Shown piece by piece: positions 1 through 8,916 of a DNA stretch of 39,005 nucleotides (positions within the stretch are counted from its first letter, which is position 1; every line of letters starts with the position of its first letter). Source of the DNA: Candidatus Polarisedimenticolaceae bacterium (GTDB taxonomy: Bacteria > Acidobacteriota > Polarisedimenticolia > Polarisedimenticolales > DASRJG01); NCBI GenBank assembly GCA_036376135.1, contig DASVAW010000168.1, positions 1 through 39,005 on the forward strand. Direction: 5' to 3'. The notes beneath the pieces were generated by a model that saw only the letters and a program-made list of their open reading frames with translations, made no database searches and was not told the DNA's origin. The translations under genes and the position numbers were made by a program.

Positions 1-1595
1 GCGTACGCCGCCGCGCGCCACGTCGAGCGGATGACGAGGTCCTTCGTCGGATCGCCCATCCCCTCCACGGCCAACGTGTCGATCTCGGCGCCGGGAACCG
101 CTTCGCGCAGCTCGTCGAGGATCGCGAGCCTGCGTTCGCTTTCGTCGAGCGGCTCGAGCCGCTCCCGCCAGCGTGCCGCCGCGATACCCACGTGGGTCGC
201 CGTCTCTTCCGCGCTCAGCGAGCCGTCGGCGCCGAGCGTCGCGTAGACGGTGCGCGTCGTCCGATTCTCCTCCGCCTTGAAGTCGGGTATCGGGACGGGG
301 GCGGTGCTGGTTCCGTCCCCCACCGCCGCGAGCACGCCGCGGAAGCTCCAGGGGACGGTCCCGGCCGGAAGCGACGACGACGGGACGAACCACACGGCGC
401 CCCCCTCCGTGTCGATCCTCACCACCGCGTCGTTGAAGAGCACCGGAAGCGGGAGATCGGCGGGGAGCGAACCGGTTCCCCGGCGCCTCACCTGCGCGAG
501 CTCCGCGCGGACGCCCGCCGCGCGCAGCGCCACGACCGCCGCGGCCGCGAGGTCGGCGGAGGTTCCCCTCCCCGCCTTCAGCAGATCGTCGGGAGACTCG
601 GTCGAGCGCCAGGCGCTCGCGTGGTCGACGACGATCTTGTCGCGAAGCGCACGGCGGATCGACTCCGCCTTCTCGACCGCCGAGCCCTTCCCCTCGGCCG
701 CGGCCCTCCCGAGCGCGGCGACCGAGGTTGCGCCCCGTTTCAGCCACGCGTCCAGCCCCTTCTTCCGGTCCTTGGCGTAGCCCAGCCAGTCGGAGCCGAC
801 GTCGACGTAGACGTCTTCGTTCTTGAAGCTGACGGTGTAGAGGATGAGCGCCTTCGACAGGTCGGCCCCCGCGGGCAGGTGCGCGAACGAGGGAAGCGGC
901 TCGACGTCGCGGAACGACCAGGCGTAAAGCCGCCCGCGCAGATGGCGCCCGACCTTCGGCTGGGACTCCTCGGGGGTGAGCTTGACCGCGGCGGTGCGGA
1001 TCCCCAGCCCCTCGGGCGAGACCAGGACGAGCCTGCTCTCGAGCACCGGGATGTCCTCCTGGAGAAGCCACCGCTCGTTGGGCCAATAGTCGCTCCCCAT
1101 CTCGATGCGGACGTCGAGGATCGCCCCGACTTCGACCTTGGGAAAGGCGACGCGGACCGTCGCGACCTCGACGTCCTTCCCGACGCGGCGCTTCTCGCGA
1201 AAGACCGTGTCCGCCGCGTCCACCACGGTGCCGTCCGGGAGCACCGTGCGCGCCGACACCTTGTTCACCCGTCCCGTCTCGAGGTCGAGCCCGAAATCGG
1301 AGTACGCGTCGACCCCGGCGGGGGTCAGGATCTTCACCCGCCGGACGTAGGCGATGTGCTGGATCCACTGGCCGTCGTCCTCCAAGGACTGCTCGATCTG
1401 CTCGGCCTCGAGGAGGACGACCGCGGGGCTCCCCGGCGCATACGTGACCGACGCGAGCGCGCGATGCGCCTCGGGAATCGGCGGGAATCCCTGCCCCAGG
1501 AAAAGCTTGGCGGCGTCGCCGTCGGCGGCGGGCGACGGCGACACGCGCGACAGCAACGCCGCCAGAAGGACAAACGCGCGACCGGCTCGAATCAT
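1..1595 (-). CDS. Secreted DUF3857 / transglutaminase-like protein, C-terminus outside the window
   Basis: The reading frame starts at ATG 1595 and runs without a stop to the window edge (531 codons visible). Residues 1-24 form a signal peptide (hydrophobic VLLAALL, then SPAADG). About residues 45-220 look like DUF3857, with the typical YVRRVKILTPAG and later DYWPNERWLLQEDIPVLESRLVL patterns. About residues 290-410 correspond to the transglutaminase-like core that normally follows. The three catalytic positions are all changed: Ser346 sits in GRGTS where the nucleophilic Cys belongs, Asp389 in LFND replaces the His, and Val404 in WFVP replaces the Asp. I therefore infer a secreted non-enzymatic relative, perhaps for binding peptide or protein. 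The start is supported by a G-rich ribosome site and a GATACT -10-like element at 1619-1624. It is divergent from the helicase gene. Its role is unknown. Confidence 0.8.
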   Translation of the reverse strand, partial: MIRAGRAFVLLAALLSRVSPSPAADGDAAKLFLGQGFPPIPEAHRALASVTYAPGSPAVVLLEAEQIEQSLEDDGQWIQHIAYVRRVKILTPAGVDAYSDFGLDLETGRVNKVSARTVLPDGTVVDAADTVFREKRRVGKDVEVATVRVAFPKVEVGAILDVRIEMGSDYWPNERWLLQEDIPVLESRLVLVSPEGLGIRTAAVKLTPEESQPKVGRHLRGRLYAWSFRDVEPLPSFAHLPAGADLSKALILYTVSFKNEDVYVDVGSDWLGYAKDRKKGLDAWLKRGATSVAALGRAAAEGKGSAVEKAESIRRALRDKIVVDHASAWRSTESPDDLLKAGRGTSADLAAAAVVALRAAGVRAELAQVRRRGTGSLPADLPLPVLFNDAVVRIDTEGGAVWFVPSSSLPAGTVPWSFRGVLAAVGDGTSTAPVPIPDFKAEENRTTRTVYATLGADGSLSAEETATHVGIAAARWRERLEPLDESERRLAILDELREAVPGAEIDTLAVEGMGDPTKDLVIRSTWRAAAY

Positions 1596-1684
1596 CGGCA
1601 ATCCCCCGAGGTGGACGGAGTATCCCCGCTCCCGCGCGCAGGGTCAACGCGCGGTCGGTCAAGCGGGCGGTATCCTCCCGGCCC

Positions 1685-3991
1685 ATGCGCGAGCCCCTTC
1701 CCATCGACGGCGCGCTCCCCCGGATCGTCGACCTCGTGCGCTCGAAACGCGCGCTCGTCGTCGTGGCCCCTCCGGGGGCGGGAAAGACGACGCGCGTCCC
1801 GCCGGCGCTCGCGGAGGACGGGCCGGTCGTGGTCCTGCAGCCCCGCCGCGTCGCCGCGCGCGCCCTCGCGCGCCGGATCGCCGAGGAGCGGGGGTGGGCG
1901 CTCGGCGAGGAGGTCGGCTGGCAGGTCCGGTTCGAGCGACGCTTCGGGCCCCGCACCCGGGTGCTCGTGGCGACGGAAGGCACGCTGACCGGCCGACTGC
2001 GCGAGGACCCGCTCCTCTCGGGATTCCGGACCGTCGTCCTCGACGAGTTCCACGAGCGCTCGATCCACGCCGACCTCGCGCTGGCCCTGGCGAGGCAGGC
2101 GTTCGAGGCCCGCGACGATCTGCGGCTGGTCGTCATGTCGGCGACGCTGGACCCGGGGCCCGTCGCCGCCTACCTCGGCGGCGCGCCGGTGATCGAGGTG
2201 GCGCACCGCCCGCATCCGGTCGAGATCCGTCACGAGCCGCACCGCTCCCCCGCGGACGCGGTGTGCGCGGCGATCGCCGAGGGCTCGGGACACGTGCTCG
2301 TGTTCCTTCCCGGCGCCCCCGAGATCGCGCGGCTCGCGCGGGAGCTGGAAGGGCGCACGGGGGACGCGGTCGTGCTGGGGCTGCACGGCTCGCTCGATCC
2401 CGACGCGCAGGACCGCGCGATCGCCCCCTCCTCGCGCCGGAAGGTGATCCTCGCGACCAACGTCGCCGAGACCTCGATCACCGTGGAGGGGGTGAGCCAC
2501 GTCGTCGACCTCGGTCGCCACAAGGTCGCGCGGCTGGATGAAGGGCTCGGCCTCGACCGGCTCGTGACCGAGCGCGTCTCGAGGGACTCCGCCGACCAGC
2601 GGGCGGGGCGCGCCGGAAGAACCGGCCCGGGCATCGCCACGCGGCTGTGGGACCCGCGCGAGGAGCTGCGCGAGCGGCGCGAGCCCGAGATCGAGCGCAT
2701 CGACCTCGCGGGGCCGGTCCTCGACCTGCTGGCGTGGGGGGGCGACCCGCGGACCTTCCCGTGGTTCGAGCCTCCCCCCGAACGGCGCCTCGAGAACGCG
2801 ATCGCGCTCCTCGCCGCGCTCGGCGCGGTGGAACGCGGCCGCGTGACGGGACTCGGCCTCGCGCTCGCGCGGTTTCCCCTGCCTCCGCGACTCGCCCGCG
2901 TGCTGGTCGCGACCGGTGGAACGCGGGAAGCCGCCGCGGCGTGCGCCGTGCTCACCGAGCGCTTCCGGATCGGCGAGGCGAGCGTCGCGACCGAATGCGA
3001 CGTGGCGGCCCGGGTGGATCGACTGGACGAAGCCCCCTTCTCCGTCCGGCGCGTGGCCGATGAGCTCCGCGAGATCGCGCGACGCGTGCCGCGCGGGGAC
3101 GCCGGCGACGCGGTTCCGCTCCGGCGGGCGTTGTTCGAGGCCTACGCGGACCGGCTCGCGCAAAGGCGCGCGCCGGGCTCCCCGCGACTGCGCCTGCGCT
3201 CGGGGCACGGCGCGGTCCTCGGGCGGGAAAGCGGCGTGCGCGAGGGCGAATACCTCGTCGCCCTCGACCTCGAGGCGGCATCGCGCGCGGGCACCGCCGA
3301 GGCGATCGTGCGCGCGGCGAGCCGCGTCGAGCCGGAATGGCTTCCGCCGGGGGAGCGCGAGGTCGTCCACCGCCTCGAGGGAAGCCGCGTGCGCGCCGTC
3401 GAGGTCGAGCGGCTCGGCGCGATCGAGATCGTGCGGCGTCCCGTCGCCCCCGACCCCGGGGTCGCGGCGGCGATCGTCGCGCGCGCGGTGCTCGAGCGCG
3501 GATTCGGGGAGGCCGGCGTCGCGCTCCGGCGGCGCCTGCGGTTCGCGGGGATCGACGTGGACCTCGAGCCGCTGGTGCTCGCGGCTTGCGCCGGCGCGAC
3601 GGAGGTGCCGACACTCGACCTCGCGTCGCTCCTCCCGCGCGCGCAGCACGAGGCGCTGCGCCGCGAGGCCCCCGAGACGGTGCCGGTCCCGAGCGGTCGA
3701 TCCGCCCGCGTCGACTACCGCGACGACGGCAGCGCGGTGGCGTCGGTGAAGCTGCAGGAGCTGTTCGGGCTTGCGGACTCCCCGCGGCTGGGGCCCCGGA
3801 AGGAGCCCCTGGTCTTCGAGCTGCTCGCGCCGAACGGACGCCCCGTCCAGACCACGCGCGATCTCCGTTCGTTCTGGGAGCGCACCTACCCGGAGGTGCG
3901 ACGCGAGCTGCGCGGGAGATACCCGAGACACCCGTGGCCGGAGGATCCCTGGACCGCCCGTGCGACCCACCGCACGCGCCGTCGGGAGTGA
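1685..3991 (+). CDS. hrpB: ATP-dependent helicase HrpB
   Basis: This 768-residue DExH-box (SF2, DEAH/RHA-like) helicase is of near-usual HrpB length. Visible motifs are motif I APPGAGKTT (residues 28-36), motif II DEFH (120-123), motif III MSATLD (about 149), motif VI QRAGRAGRTGPG (about 305), and the HrpB-specific C-terminal domain ending in RDLRSFWERTYPEVRRELRG and YPRHPWPEDP. The RDLRSFW...YPRHPWPEDP tail separates HrpB from HrpA and from DEAH splicing helicases. HrpB proteins are cytoplasmic RNA-dependent ATPases; their substrate is poorly known. The ATG at 1685 is preceded by TATCCT (1671-1676) with only 8 nt between, so the message may be leaderless. It stands alone; the next gene starts 29 nt downstream but has its own -10-like element. 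Confidence 0.95.
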   Translation: MREPLPIDGALPRIVDLVRSKRALVVVAPPGAGKTTRVPPALAEDGPVVVLQPRRVAARALARRIAEERGWALGEEVGWQVRFERRFGPRTRVLVATEGTLTGRLREDPLLSGFRTVVLDEFHERSIHADLALALARQAFEARDDLRLVVMSATLDPGPVAAYLGGAPVIEVAHRPHPVEIRHEPHRSPADAVCAAIAEGSGHVLVFLPGAPEIARLARELEGRTGDAVVLGLHGSLDPDAQDRAIAPSSRRKVILATNVAETSITVEGVSHVVDLGRHKVARLDEGLGLDRLVTERVSRDSADQRAGRAGRTGPGIATRLWDPREELRERREPEIERIDLAGPVLDLLAWGGDPRTFPWFEPPPERRLENAIALLAALGAVERGRVTGLGLALARFPLPPRLARVLVATGGTREAAAACAVLTERFRIGEASVATECDVAARVDRLDEAPFSVRRVADELREIARRVPRGDAGDAVPLRRALFEAYADRLAQRRAPGSPRLRLRSGHGAVLGRESGVREGEYLVALDLEAASRAGTAEAIVRAASRVEPEWLPPGEREVVHRLEGSRVRAVEVERLGAIEIVRRPVAPDPGVAAAIVARAVLERGFGEAGVALRRRLRFAGIDVDLEPLVLAACAGATEVPTLDLASLLPRAQHEALRREAPETVPVPSGRSARVDYRDDGSAVASVKLQELFGLADSPRLGPRKEPLVFELLAPNGRPVQTTRDLRSFWERTYPEVRRELRGRYPRHPWPEDPWTARATHRTRRRE

Positions 3992-4020
3992 CTTGCCCCT
4001 CGGGTCTATCCTGTGCGGCG

Positions 4021-5352
4021 ATGATCGGCATCCGTCGAGAGGACAAGAACCGCTGGGAGCGCCGCGTCCCGCTCACGCCCGACCACGTCGCCGTCCTCCG
4101 TCGCGAACACGGCGTCGAGGTCCGGGTGCAGCCCTCGCCCCTTCGTTGTTATCCCGACCCCGCCTATCGCGCGGTCGGCGCGGAGGTCGCCGAGGACCTC
4201 GCGGGGTGCGGCGTCGTGCTCGGCGTGAAGGAGGTCCCGCTCGACCGGATGATCGCGGGGACGACCTACGTCTACTTCGCGCACGTCCTCAAGGGGCAGC
4301 CCTCGAACATGCCCATGCTGCGGCGGCTGATGGACCTCGGCTGCTCGCTCGTGGACTACGAGAAGGTCACCGACGACCGCGGGAGGCGGCTGATCTTCTT
4401 CGGCCGGCACGCGGGGTACGCCGGGATGATCGACACGCTGCACGCCCTCGGGCGGCGGCTGGAGCGCGAGGGGATCGAGACGCCCTTCGCCGCGATCCGG
4501 CTCGCGCACGAATACGCCGACCTCGACGAGGTACGCGACGCCCTCGACCGCGTCGGCGACGCCATCCGCCACGACGGCATCCCGCCGGAGCTGCACCCCC
4601 TCGTCGTCGGGATCACCGGCACCGGGAACGTCTCGCAGGGTGCGATCGAGATGTTCTCCGAGCTTCCCTGGGAGGACGTCTCCCCCGACGACCTCGCCGA
4701 CCTCGCCGGCGACAGGGACCGGCCGCGCAACATCCTCTACCGCGTGGTCCTCGACGGCGCCGATCGCGTCGCGCGCGAGGACGGCGCGCCGTACGACGAC
4801 GCCGACTTCCGCGCGAATCCCGCGCGGTACCGCAACACGATGGCGCGCCACCTTCCGTACCTCACCGTGCTCGTCAACGGCATCTACTGGGCCCCCGGCA
4901 TGCCGCGCGTCGCCTCCAAGGAGGAGCTTCGCGCCTTGTGGTCGGGGCCGACGCCGCCTCGCCTGCGCGTGATCGGCGACATCTCGTGCGACCTCGAAGG
5001 CTCGATCGAGGCGACGATGCGGATCACGACCCCGGGCGACCCCTTCTTCGTGTGGAACCCCGACACGGACCGCGAGACCTCCGGGATCGAGGGGAAAGGG
5101 CCGGTGATCCTGGCGGTGGACAATCTTCCCTGCGAGATCCCGGTCGACGCCTCGCAGTACTTCGGCGACGCGCTGGTGCGGTTCATCCCGGCGCTCGGGC
5201 GGTGCGACTTCGACGCGCCTCTCGACTCGCTCGCGCTTCCCCCCGAGATCCGGCGCGCGCTGATCCTCCACCGCGGCCGCCTCACCCCGGAGTTCGCGTA
5301 CCTCGAAAGGCACGTCGACGCCGAGGCTCCCCGTCGCGGAGGGTCCGCATGA
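4021..5352 (+). CDS. Lysine-ketoglutarate reductase (saccharopine-forming) half of the lysine degradation pair
   Basis: The 443-residue protein matches the N-terminal, LKR half of the plant/animal bifunctional alpha-aminoadipic semialdehyde synthase. It opens with an alanine dehydrogenase/PNT-type domain (IGIRREDKNRWERRVPLTPDHV), followed by FAHVLKGQPSNMPMLRR, GRHAGYAGMIDTL, GTGNVSQGAIEMF and GDISCDLEGSIEAT, all hallmarks of LKR. The expected reaction condenses L-lysine with 2-oxoglutarate and NADPH to give saccharopine in the cytosol. The stop overlaps the next gene's ATG (ATGA, 5349-5352), so the two steps are translationally coupled. The ATG at 4021 lies 8 nt after TATCCT (4007-4012), with no Shine-Dalgarno, so it may be leaderless. 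Confidence is high for the family and good for the substrate because of the neighbour. Confidence 0.9.
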   Translation: MIGIRREDKNRWERRVPLTPDHVAVLRREHGVEVRVQPSPLRCYPDPAYRAVGAEVAEDLAGCGVVLGVKEVPLDRMIAGTTYVYFAHVLKGQPSNMPMLRRLMDLGCSLVDYEKVTDDRGRRLIFFGRHAGYAGMIDTLHALGRRLEREGIETPFAAIRLAHEYADLDEVRDALDRVGDAIRHDGIPPELHPLVVGITGTGNVSQGAIEMFSELPWEDVSPDDLADLAGDRDRPRNILYRVVLDGADRVAREDGAPYDDADFRANPARYRNTMARHLPYLTVLVNGIYWAPGMPRVASKEELRALWSGPTPPRLRVIGDISCDLEGSIEATMRITTPGDPFFVWNPDTDRETSGIEGKGPVILAVDNLPCEIPVDASQYFGDALVRFIPALGRCDFDAPLDSLALPPEIRRALILHRGRLTPEFAYLERHVDAEAPRRGGSA

Positions 5353-6623
5353 AACGGGTCCTCGTCCTGGGCGCCGGCCTCGTCAGCCGGCCGATCGTCC
5401 GCGACCTGCTCTCGCGCGGCATCCCCGTCACCGTCGCCGACCGGGCGCCGGAGCGTGCCGAGGCGCTCGTGGCGGGGGTCCCGCACGGCCGCGCGACCTC
5501 GGTGAACGCCGACGACGACGACGCGCTGGGCGCCCTCGTCCGCGACGCCGACCTCGTCGTGAGCCTGCTCCCCTACACGCGGCACGTCGCCGTCGCCCGC
5601 GCGTGCCTGGCCCTGCGCCGCGACCTCGTCACGACCTCCTACGTCTCCCCGGAGATGCGCGCGCTCGACAACGAGGCCCGGGCGTCGGGCCTGCTCTTCC
5701 TCAACGAGTGCGGGCTCGACCCGGGGCTCGATCACATGTCGGCGATGCGCGTGTTCGCGAGGCTTCGCGCCGAGGGGACGACGCTCGTCTCCTTCTGGAG
5801 CTCGACGGGAGGGCTTCCCGCCCCGGAGGCGGCGACGAACCCGTGGGGGTACAAGTTCTCGTGGAGCCCCCGCGGCGTCCTGCTCGCGGGGCGCAACGCC
5901 GCGCGATTCCTCGAGAACGGCGCGGTCGTGGAGGTTCCCGGCCCCCGGCTGTTCGACCGGGTCGCGCCCATGGAGGTCCCCGGGATCGGCGCGTTCGAGT
6001 ACTACCCGAACCGGGACTCGCTCCCGTACGTCGACACCTACGGGATGCACGGCGTGCGATCGATGTTCCGCGGCACGATCCGTTACCGCGGCTGGAGCGC
6101 GATCCTGCGGGAGGTGGGACGGATCGGCCTGCTCGACGTCGAGCCGCGGGCGTGGCCGGAAGGCGCGACCTGGCGGGACGCGATGCGCGCGCTCGCTCCC
6201 GACGCGACCGCCTCGGATCCCCGTTTCGCGGCGCTGGCGTGGGCGGGTTGTTTTTCCGACCGACCGATCGGGACGACTGCGGCGGCGCCGATCGACCTGC
6301 TCTGCGCCCTGCTCGAGGAGCGGCTCGCCTACGCCCCCGGCGAGCGCGACATGATCGTGATGGAGCACCGCTTCGAGGCGACGGCCGGCGCCGCCCGACG
6401 CCGCGTGGTCTCGCGCCTCGTCGCCTTCGGCGAGCCCGGAGGCGACTCGGCCATGGCGCGCACGGTCACGCTCCCCGCGTCGATCGCGGTGCGCTTGCGT
6501 CTGTCCGGAGACCTCCCCCTCGCGGGAGTGCACATCCCCGTCGCCCCCGGGATCTACGAGCCGGTGCTCGCGGGGATGGAGTCGTTCGGGGTGCGGTTCG
6601 AGGAGTCCGAGACCGCGCTCTAG
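5349..6623 (+). CDS. Saccharopine dehydrogenase (glutamate-forming) half
   Basis: The 424-residue protein is the partner of the preceding reductase. It has an N-terminal Rossmann fold VLVLGAGLVSRPIVRDLL (residues 4-21), then LVVSLLPYTRHVAVARACL, TTSYVSPEMRALD and NECGLDPGLDHMSAM, the classic saccharopine dehydrogenase signatures, followed by the Sacchrp_dh_C substrate domain. It should oxidise saccharopine to glutamate and alpha-aminoadipate semialdehyde with NAD(P). In animals and plants the two activities are fused; here they are two genes overlapping by 4 nt. Its stop codon TAG shares the self-complementary tetranucleotide CTAG (6620-6623) with the stop of the convergent polyphosphate kinase gene, leaving no room for a terminator between them. 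Confidence 0.92.
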   Translation: MKRVLVLGAGLVSRPIVRDLLSRGIPVTVADRAPERAEALVAGVPHGRATSVNADDDDALGALVRDADLVVSLLPYTRHVAVARACLALRRDLVTTSYVSPEMRALDNEARASGLLFLNECGLDPGLDHMSAMRVFARLRAEGTTLVSFWSSTGGLPAPEAATNPWGYKFSWSPRGVLLAGRNAARFLENGAVVEVPGPRLFDRVAPMEVPGIGAFEYYPNRDSLPYVDTYGMHGVRSMFRGTIRYRGWSAILREVGRIGLLDVEPRAWPEGATWRDAMRALAPDATASDPRFAALAWAGCFSDRPIGTTAAAPIDLLCALLEERLAYAPGERDMIVMEHRFEATAGAARRRVVSRLVAFGEPGGDSAMARTVTLPASIAVRLRLSGDLPLAGVHIPVAPGIYEPVLAGMESFGVRFEESETAL

Positions 6624-8758
6624 CCCTGGCGGGGCTGCAGCCGTCGCTTGAGGAACCACCCCTGCGCGCTGACGGGCGACTCGCCGTCGCCGGCGCGGAC
6701 GCGTTCCCACGTTCCGTCGGGACGCAGGAACCTCGCCTTCACGTTGTCGGCGAGATACGCCCCGAGGACCTCGAAGCGCAAGAGCTCGACCAGGCGCGGA
6801 TCGAGGACCGGGAACAGCACCTCGACGCGGTTGTTGATGTTGCGCGGCATCAGGTCGGCGCTCCCGAGCCAGATCTGCTCGTCGCCGGCGTTGCGGAAGT
6901 AATACACCCGGCTGTGCTCGAGGAACCGGCCGACGATGCTCGTGACCCGGATGTTCTCGCTGACCCCGGGAACGCCGGGAACGAGCCCGCAGATCCCCCG
7001 GCAGATCAGGTCGGCGCGGACCCCGGCCTGCGAGGCCTCGTAGAGCAGCCGGATCATCCGCCGGTCCACCAGCGAGTTCATCTTGAAGATCAGGTGCGCG
7101 GGCTCCCCGGCGCGCGCGTGGGCGATCTCGCGCTCGATCAGGCTCTCGAGGCGCTCGCGGAGGTTGACGGGGGCGACGAGCAGCCTGCGGTAGTCGCGCT
7201 TGGCGGAGTAGCCGGTCAGGAAGTTGAAGAGGTCCGTGGCGTCCGCGCCGATCTCCTCGTTGCAGGTCAGCAGGCCCAGGTCGGTGTAGAGCTGCGCGGT
7301 GACCGCGTTGTAGTTGCCGGTCGACAGATGGACGTAGCGGCGGAGGCGCTCCCCCTCGCGGCGCACGACGAGGGCGATCTTGGAGTGCGTCTTGAGTCCG
7401 AGCAGGCCGTAGACGACGTGCACGCCCTCGTTCTCCAGCGCGCGCGCCCACTCGATGTTCCGCTCCTCGTCGAAACGGGCCTTGAGCTCGACGAGCACCG
7501 TGACCTGCTTTCCCTCCTCCCGCGCCTCCATCAGCGCCTGCACCACGGGCGCGTTCCGCCCCACGCGGTACAGCGTCATCTTGATGGCGAGCACGTCGGG
7601 GTCGGCCGCCGCCTGACGGAGGAAGTCCACCACCGGCGTGAACGAGTCGAAGGGGTGGTGCAGGAGCAGGTCCTCGCGACGGATCGCCGCGAAGAGGTCG
7701 GGCTTCTTGTCCGCCTTGGCTTCGAGCGCCGCGGGGACGGTCGCGAGGAACGGCGCCTCCTTGAGGTCGTGCCGGTCGGTGCCGTAGACGACCATGAGGT
7801 GGCTGAGCGCCAGCGGCCCCTCGACGACGTAGAGGTCCTCCCGGTCCGCCTCGAGATTCGACAGGAGCAGCTCGCGGGTCCCGGCCGGCATTCCCGCCTC
7901 GACCACGACCCGCGTGACGAACCCGAACTGGCGCTGGCGGACGCCCTCCTCGATCTGCTCGAGCAGGTCGCCCGCCTCGAGCTCCTGCAGGATGACGTCG
8001 GCGTTCCGGGTCACGCGGAAGGGGTGGACCTCCACGACGTCGAGCCCCGGGAACAGGTCGCCGAGGTTCGCGACGACGATCTGCTCGAGCGGGACCCATC
8101 GGTGGCGCCGCGGCGGGGATCCCGGCTCGGCGACTCCGGGGAGGTGCGACACGAGCACCCACTGCGGAAGCGTGCCCGGGACCTTCACCCGCGCGAAATG
8201 CTCCCCGCCCTCGGCGTCGCGCACCGTGACCGCGAGGTTCATCGTGAGGTTCGAGATGTGAGGGAACGGGCGGGAGGGGTCGACCGCGAGCGGCGTGAGG
8301 ACCGGGAAGACCTTCTCGTCGAAATAGGCCTTCGCCGCGGCGCGCTCGACGGACTCGAGGGCTTCCCAGTCGAGCAGGTCGACCCCCGCCGCGGCGAGCG
8401 CGGGAACGAGCTCGTGCAGGAAGGTCGCCCGCGCGTCGTGCATCAGCGTCGCGCAGCCGCGCCGGACGTCGGCGAGCGCCACGGCCGGCGTCCGGCCGTC
8501 GGGACCGGGGTCGAGCACCCCCGCCTCGACCTGCTGCATGAGGCCGGCGACGCGGATCATGAAGAACTCGTCGAGGTTCGATCCGACGATCGACAGGAAC
8601 TTCACCCGCTCGAGCAGGGGGTTCGCCGGATCCCTCGCCTCGTCGAGCACCCGCCACTGGAAGTCGAGCAGCGACAACTCGCGATTGGCGTACAGACGCG
8701 GATCGTCGAGCGCCGGGGGGCCGGCGGAGGGGCTCGTGGCGGGCGCGACGTCGTTCAT
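6620..8758 (-). CDS. ppk1: Polyphosphate kinase 1
   Basis: The 712-residue protein has the usual PPK1 length and domain order. The N-terminal domain has YANRELSLLDFQWRVLDEA (residues 23-41) and LSIVGSNLDEFFMIRVAGL. The C-terminal phospholipase-D-like domains carry GLKTHSKI with His458 (equivalent to the autophosphorylated His435 of E. coli) and FLEHSRVYYF with His615 (equivalent to His592). It reversibly polymerises ATP gamma-phosphate into polyphosphate, typically at the inner membrane. I chose ATG 8758 because NDVAPATSP leads into the conserved start of the family; a longer frame to 8914 would run through the promoter. It stands alone, convergent with the saccharopine genes and divergent from the Liv operon. 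No ppx is adjacent. Confidence 0.95.
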   Translation of the reverse strand: MNDVAPATSPSAGPPALDDPRLYANRELSLLDFQWRVLDEARDPANPLLERVKFLSIVGSNLDEFFMIRVAGLMQQVEAGVLDPGPDGRTPAVALADVRRGCATLMHDARATFLHELVPALAAAGVDLLDWEALESVERAAAKAYFDEKVFPVLTPLAVDPSRPFPHISNLTMNLAVTVRDAEGGEHFARVKVPGTLPQWVLVSHLPGVAEPGSPPRRHRWVPLEQIVVANLGDLFPGLDVVEVHPFRVTRNADVILQELEAGDLLEQIEEGVRQRQFGFVTRVVVEAGMPAGTRELLLSNLEADREDLYVVEGPLALSHLMVVYGTDRHDLKEAPFLATVPAALEAKADKKPDLFAAIRREDLLLHHPFDSFTPVVDFLRQAAADPDVLAIKMTLYRVGRNAPVVQALMEAREEGKQVTVLVELKARFDEERNIEWARALENEGVHVVYGLLGLKTHSKIALVVRREGERLRRYVHLSTGNYNAVTAQLYTDLGLLTCNEEIGADATDLFNFLTGYSAKRDYRRLLVAPVNLRERLESLIEREIAHARAGEPAHLIFKMNSLVDRRMIRLLYEASQAGVRADLICRGICGLVPGVPGVSENIRVTSIVGRFLEHSRVYYFRNAGDEQIWLGSADLMPRNINNRVEVLFPVLDPRLVELLRFEVLGAYLADNVKARFLRPDGTWERVRAGDGESPVSAQGWFLKRRLQPRQG

Positions 8759-8836
8759 CGTTTCGGTCCGGCCCGTCGACCCGTCGGGAGCCGCGCTTCG
8801 GTGGATGCGTCGGATCCTCACGCGCGACGGTTGTAG

Positions 8837-8865
8837 AACATAGGCACCCCGGAGCCAAGTGACAA
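8837..8865 (-). promoter_or_regulatory. Predicted sigma-70-type promoter of ppk1
   Basis: On the minus strand TTGTCA (8865-8860) is followed by exactly 17 nt and TATGTT (8842-8837). Transcription would begin near 8830, giving a leader of about 70 nt before the ppk1 ATG at 8758. The AT-rich hexamers stand out in this GC-rich sequence. No Pho-box-like repeat was seen. Confidence 0.6.
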
Positions 8866-8916
8866 TTCGGGGGGGCCGGGTTAGCCTTCCCGCCGCCCGA
8901 CGGAGGATCCGCATCG

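Noticed and set aside
4884-8858. A 1324-codon minus-strand open frame across the saccharopine and polyphosphate kinase genes
   Set aside because: Its composition is Arg/Gly/Pro-rich without motifs, and it is a shifted frame of ppk1 and the antisense of the dehydrogenase.
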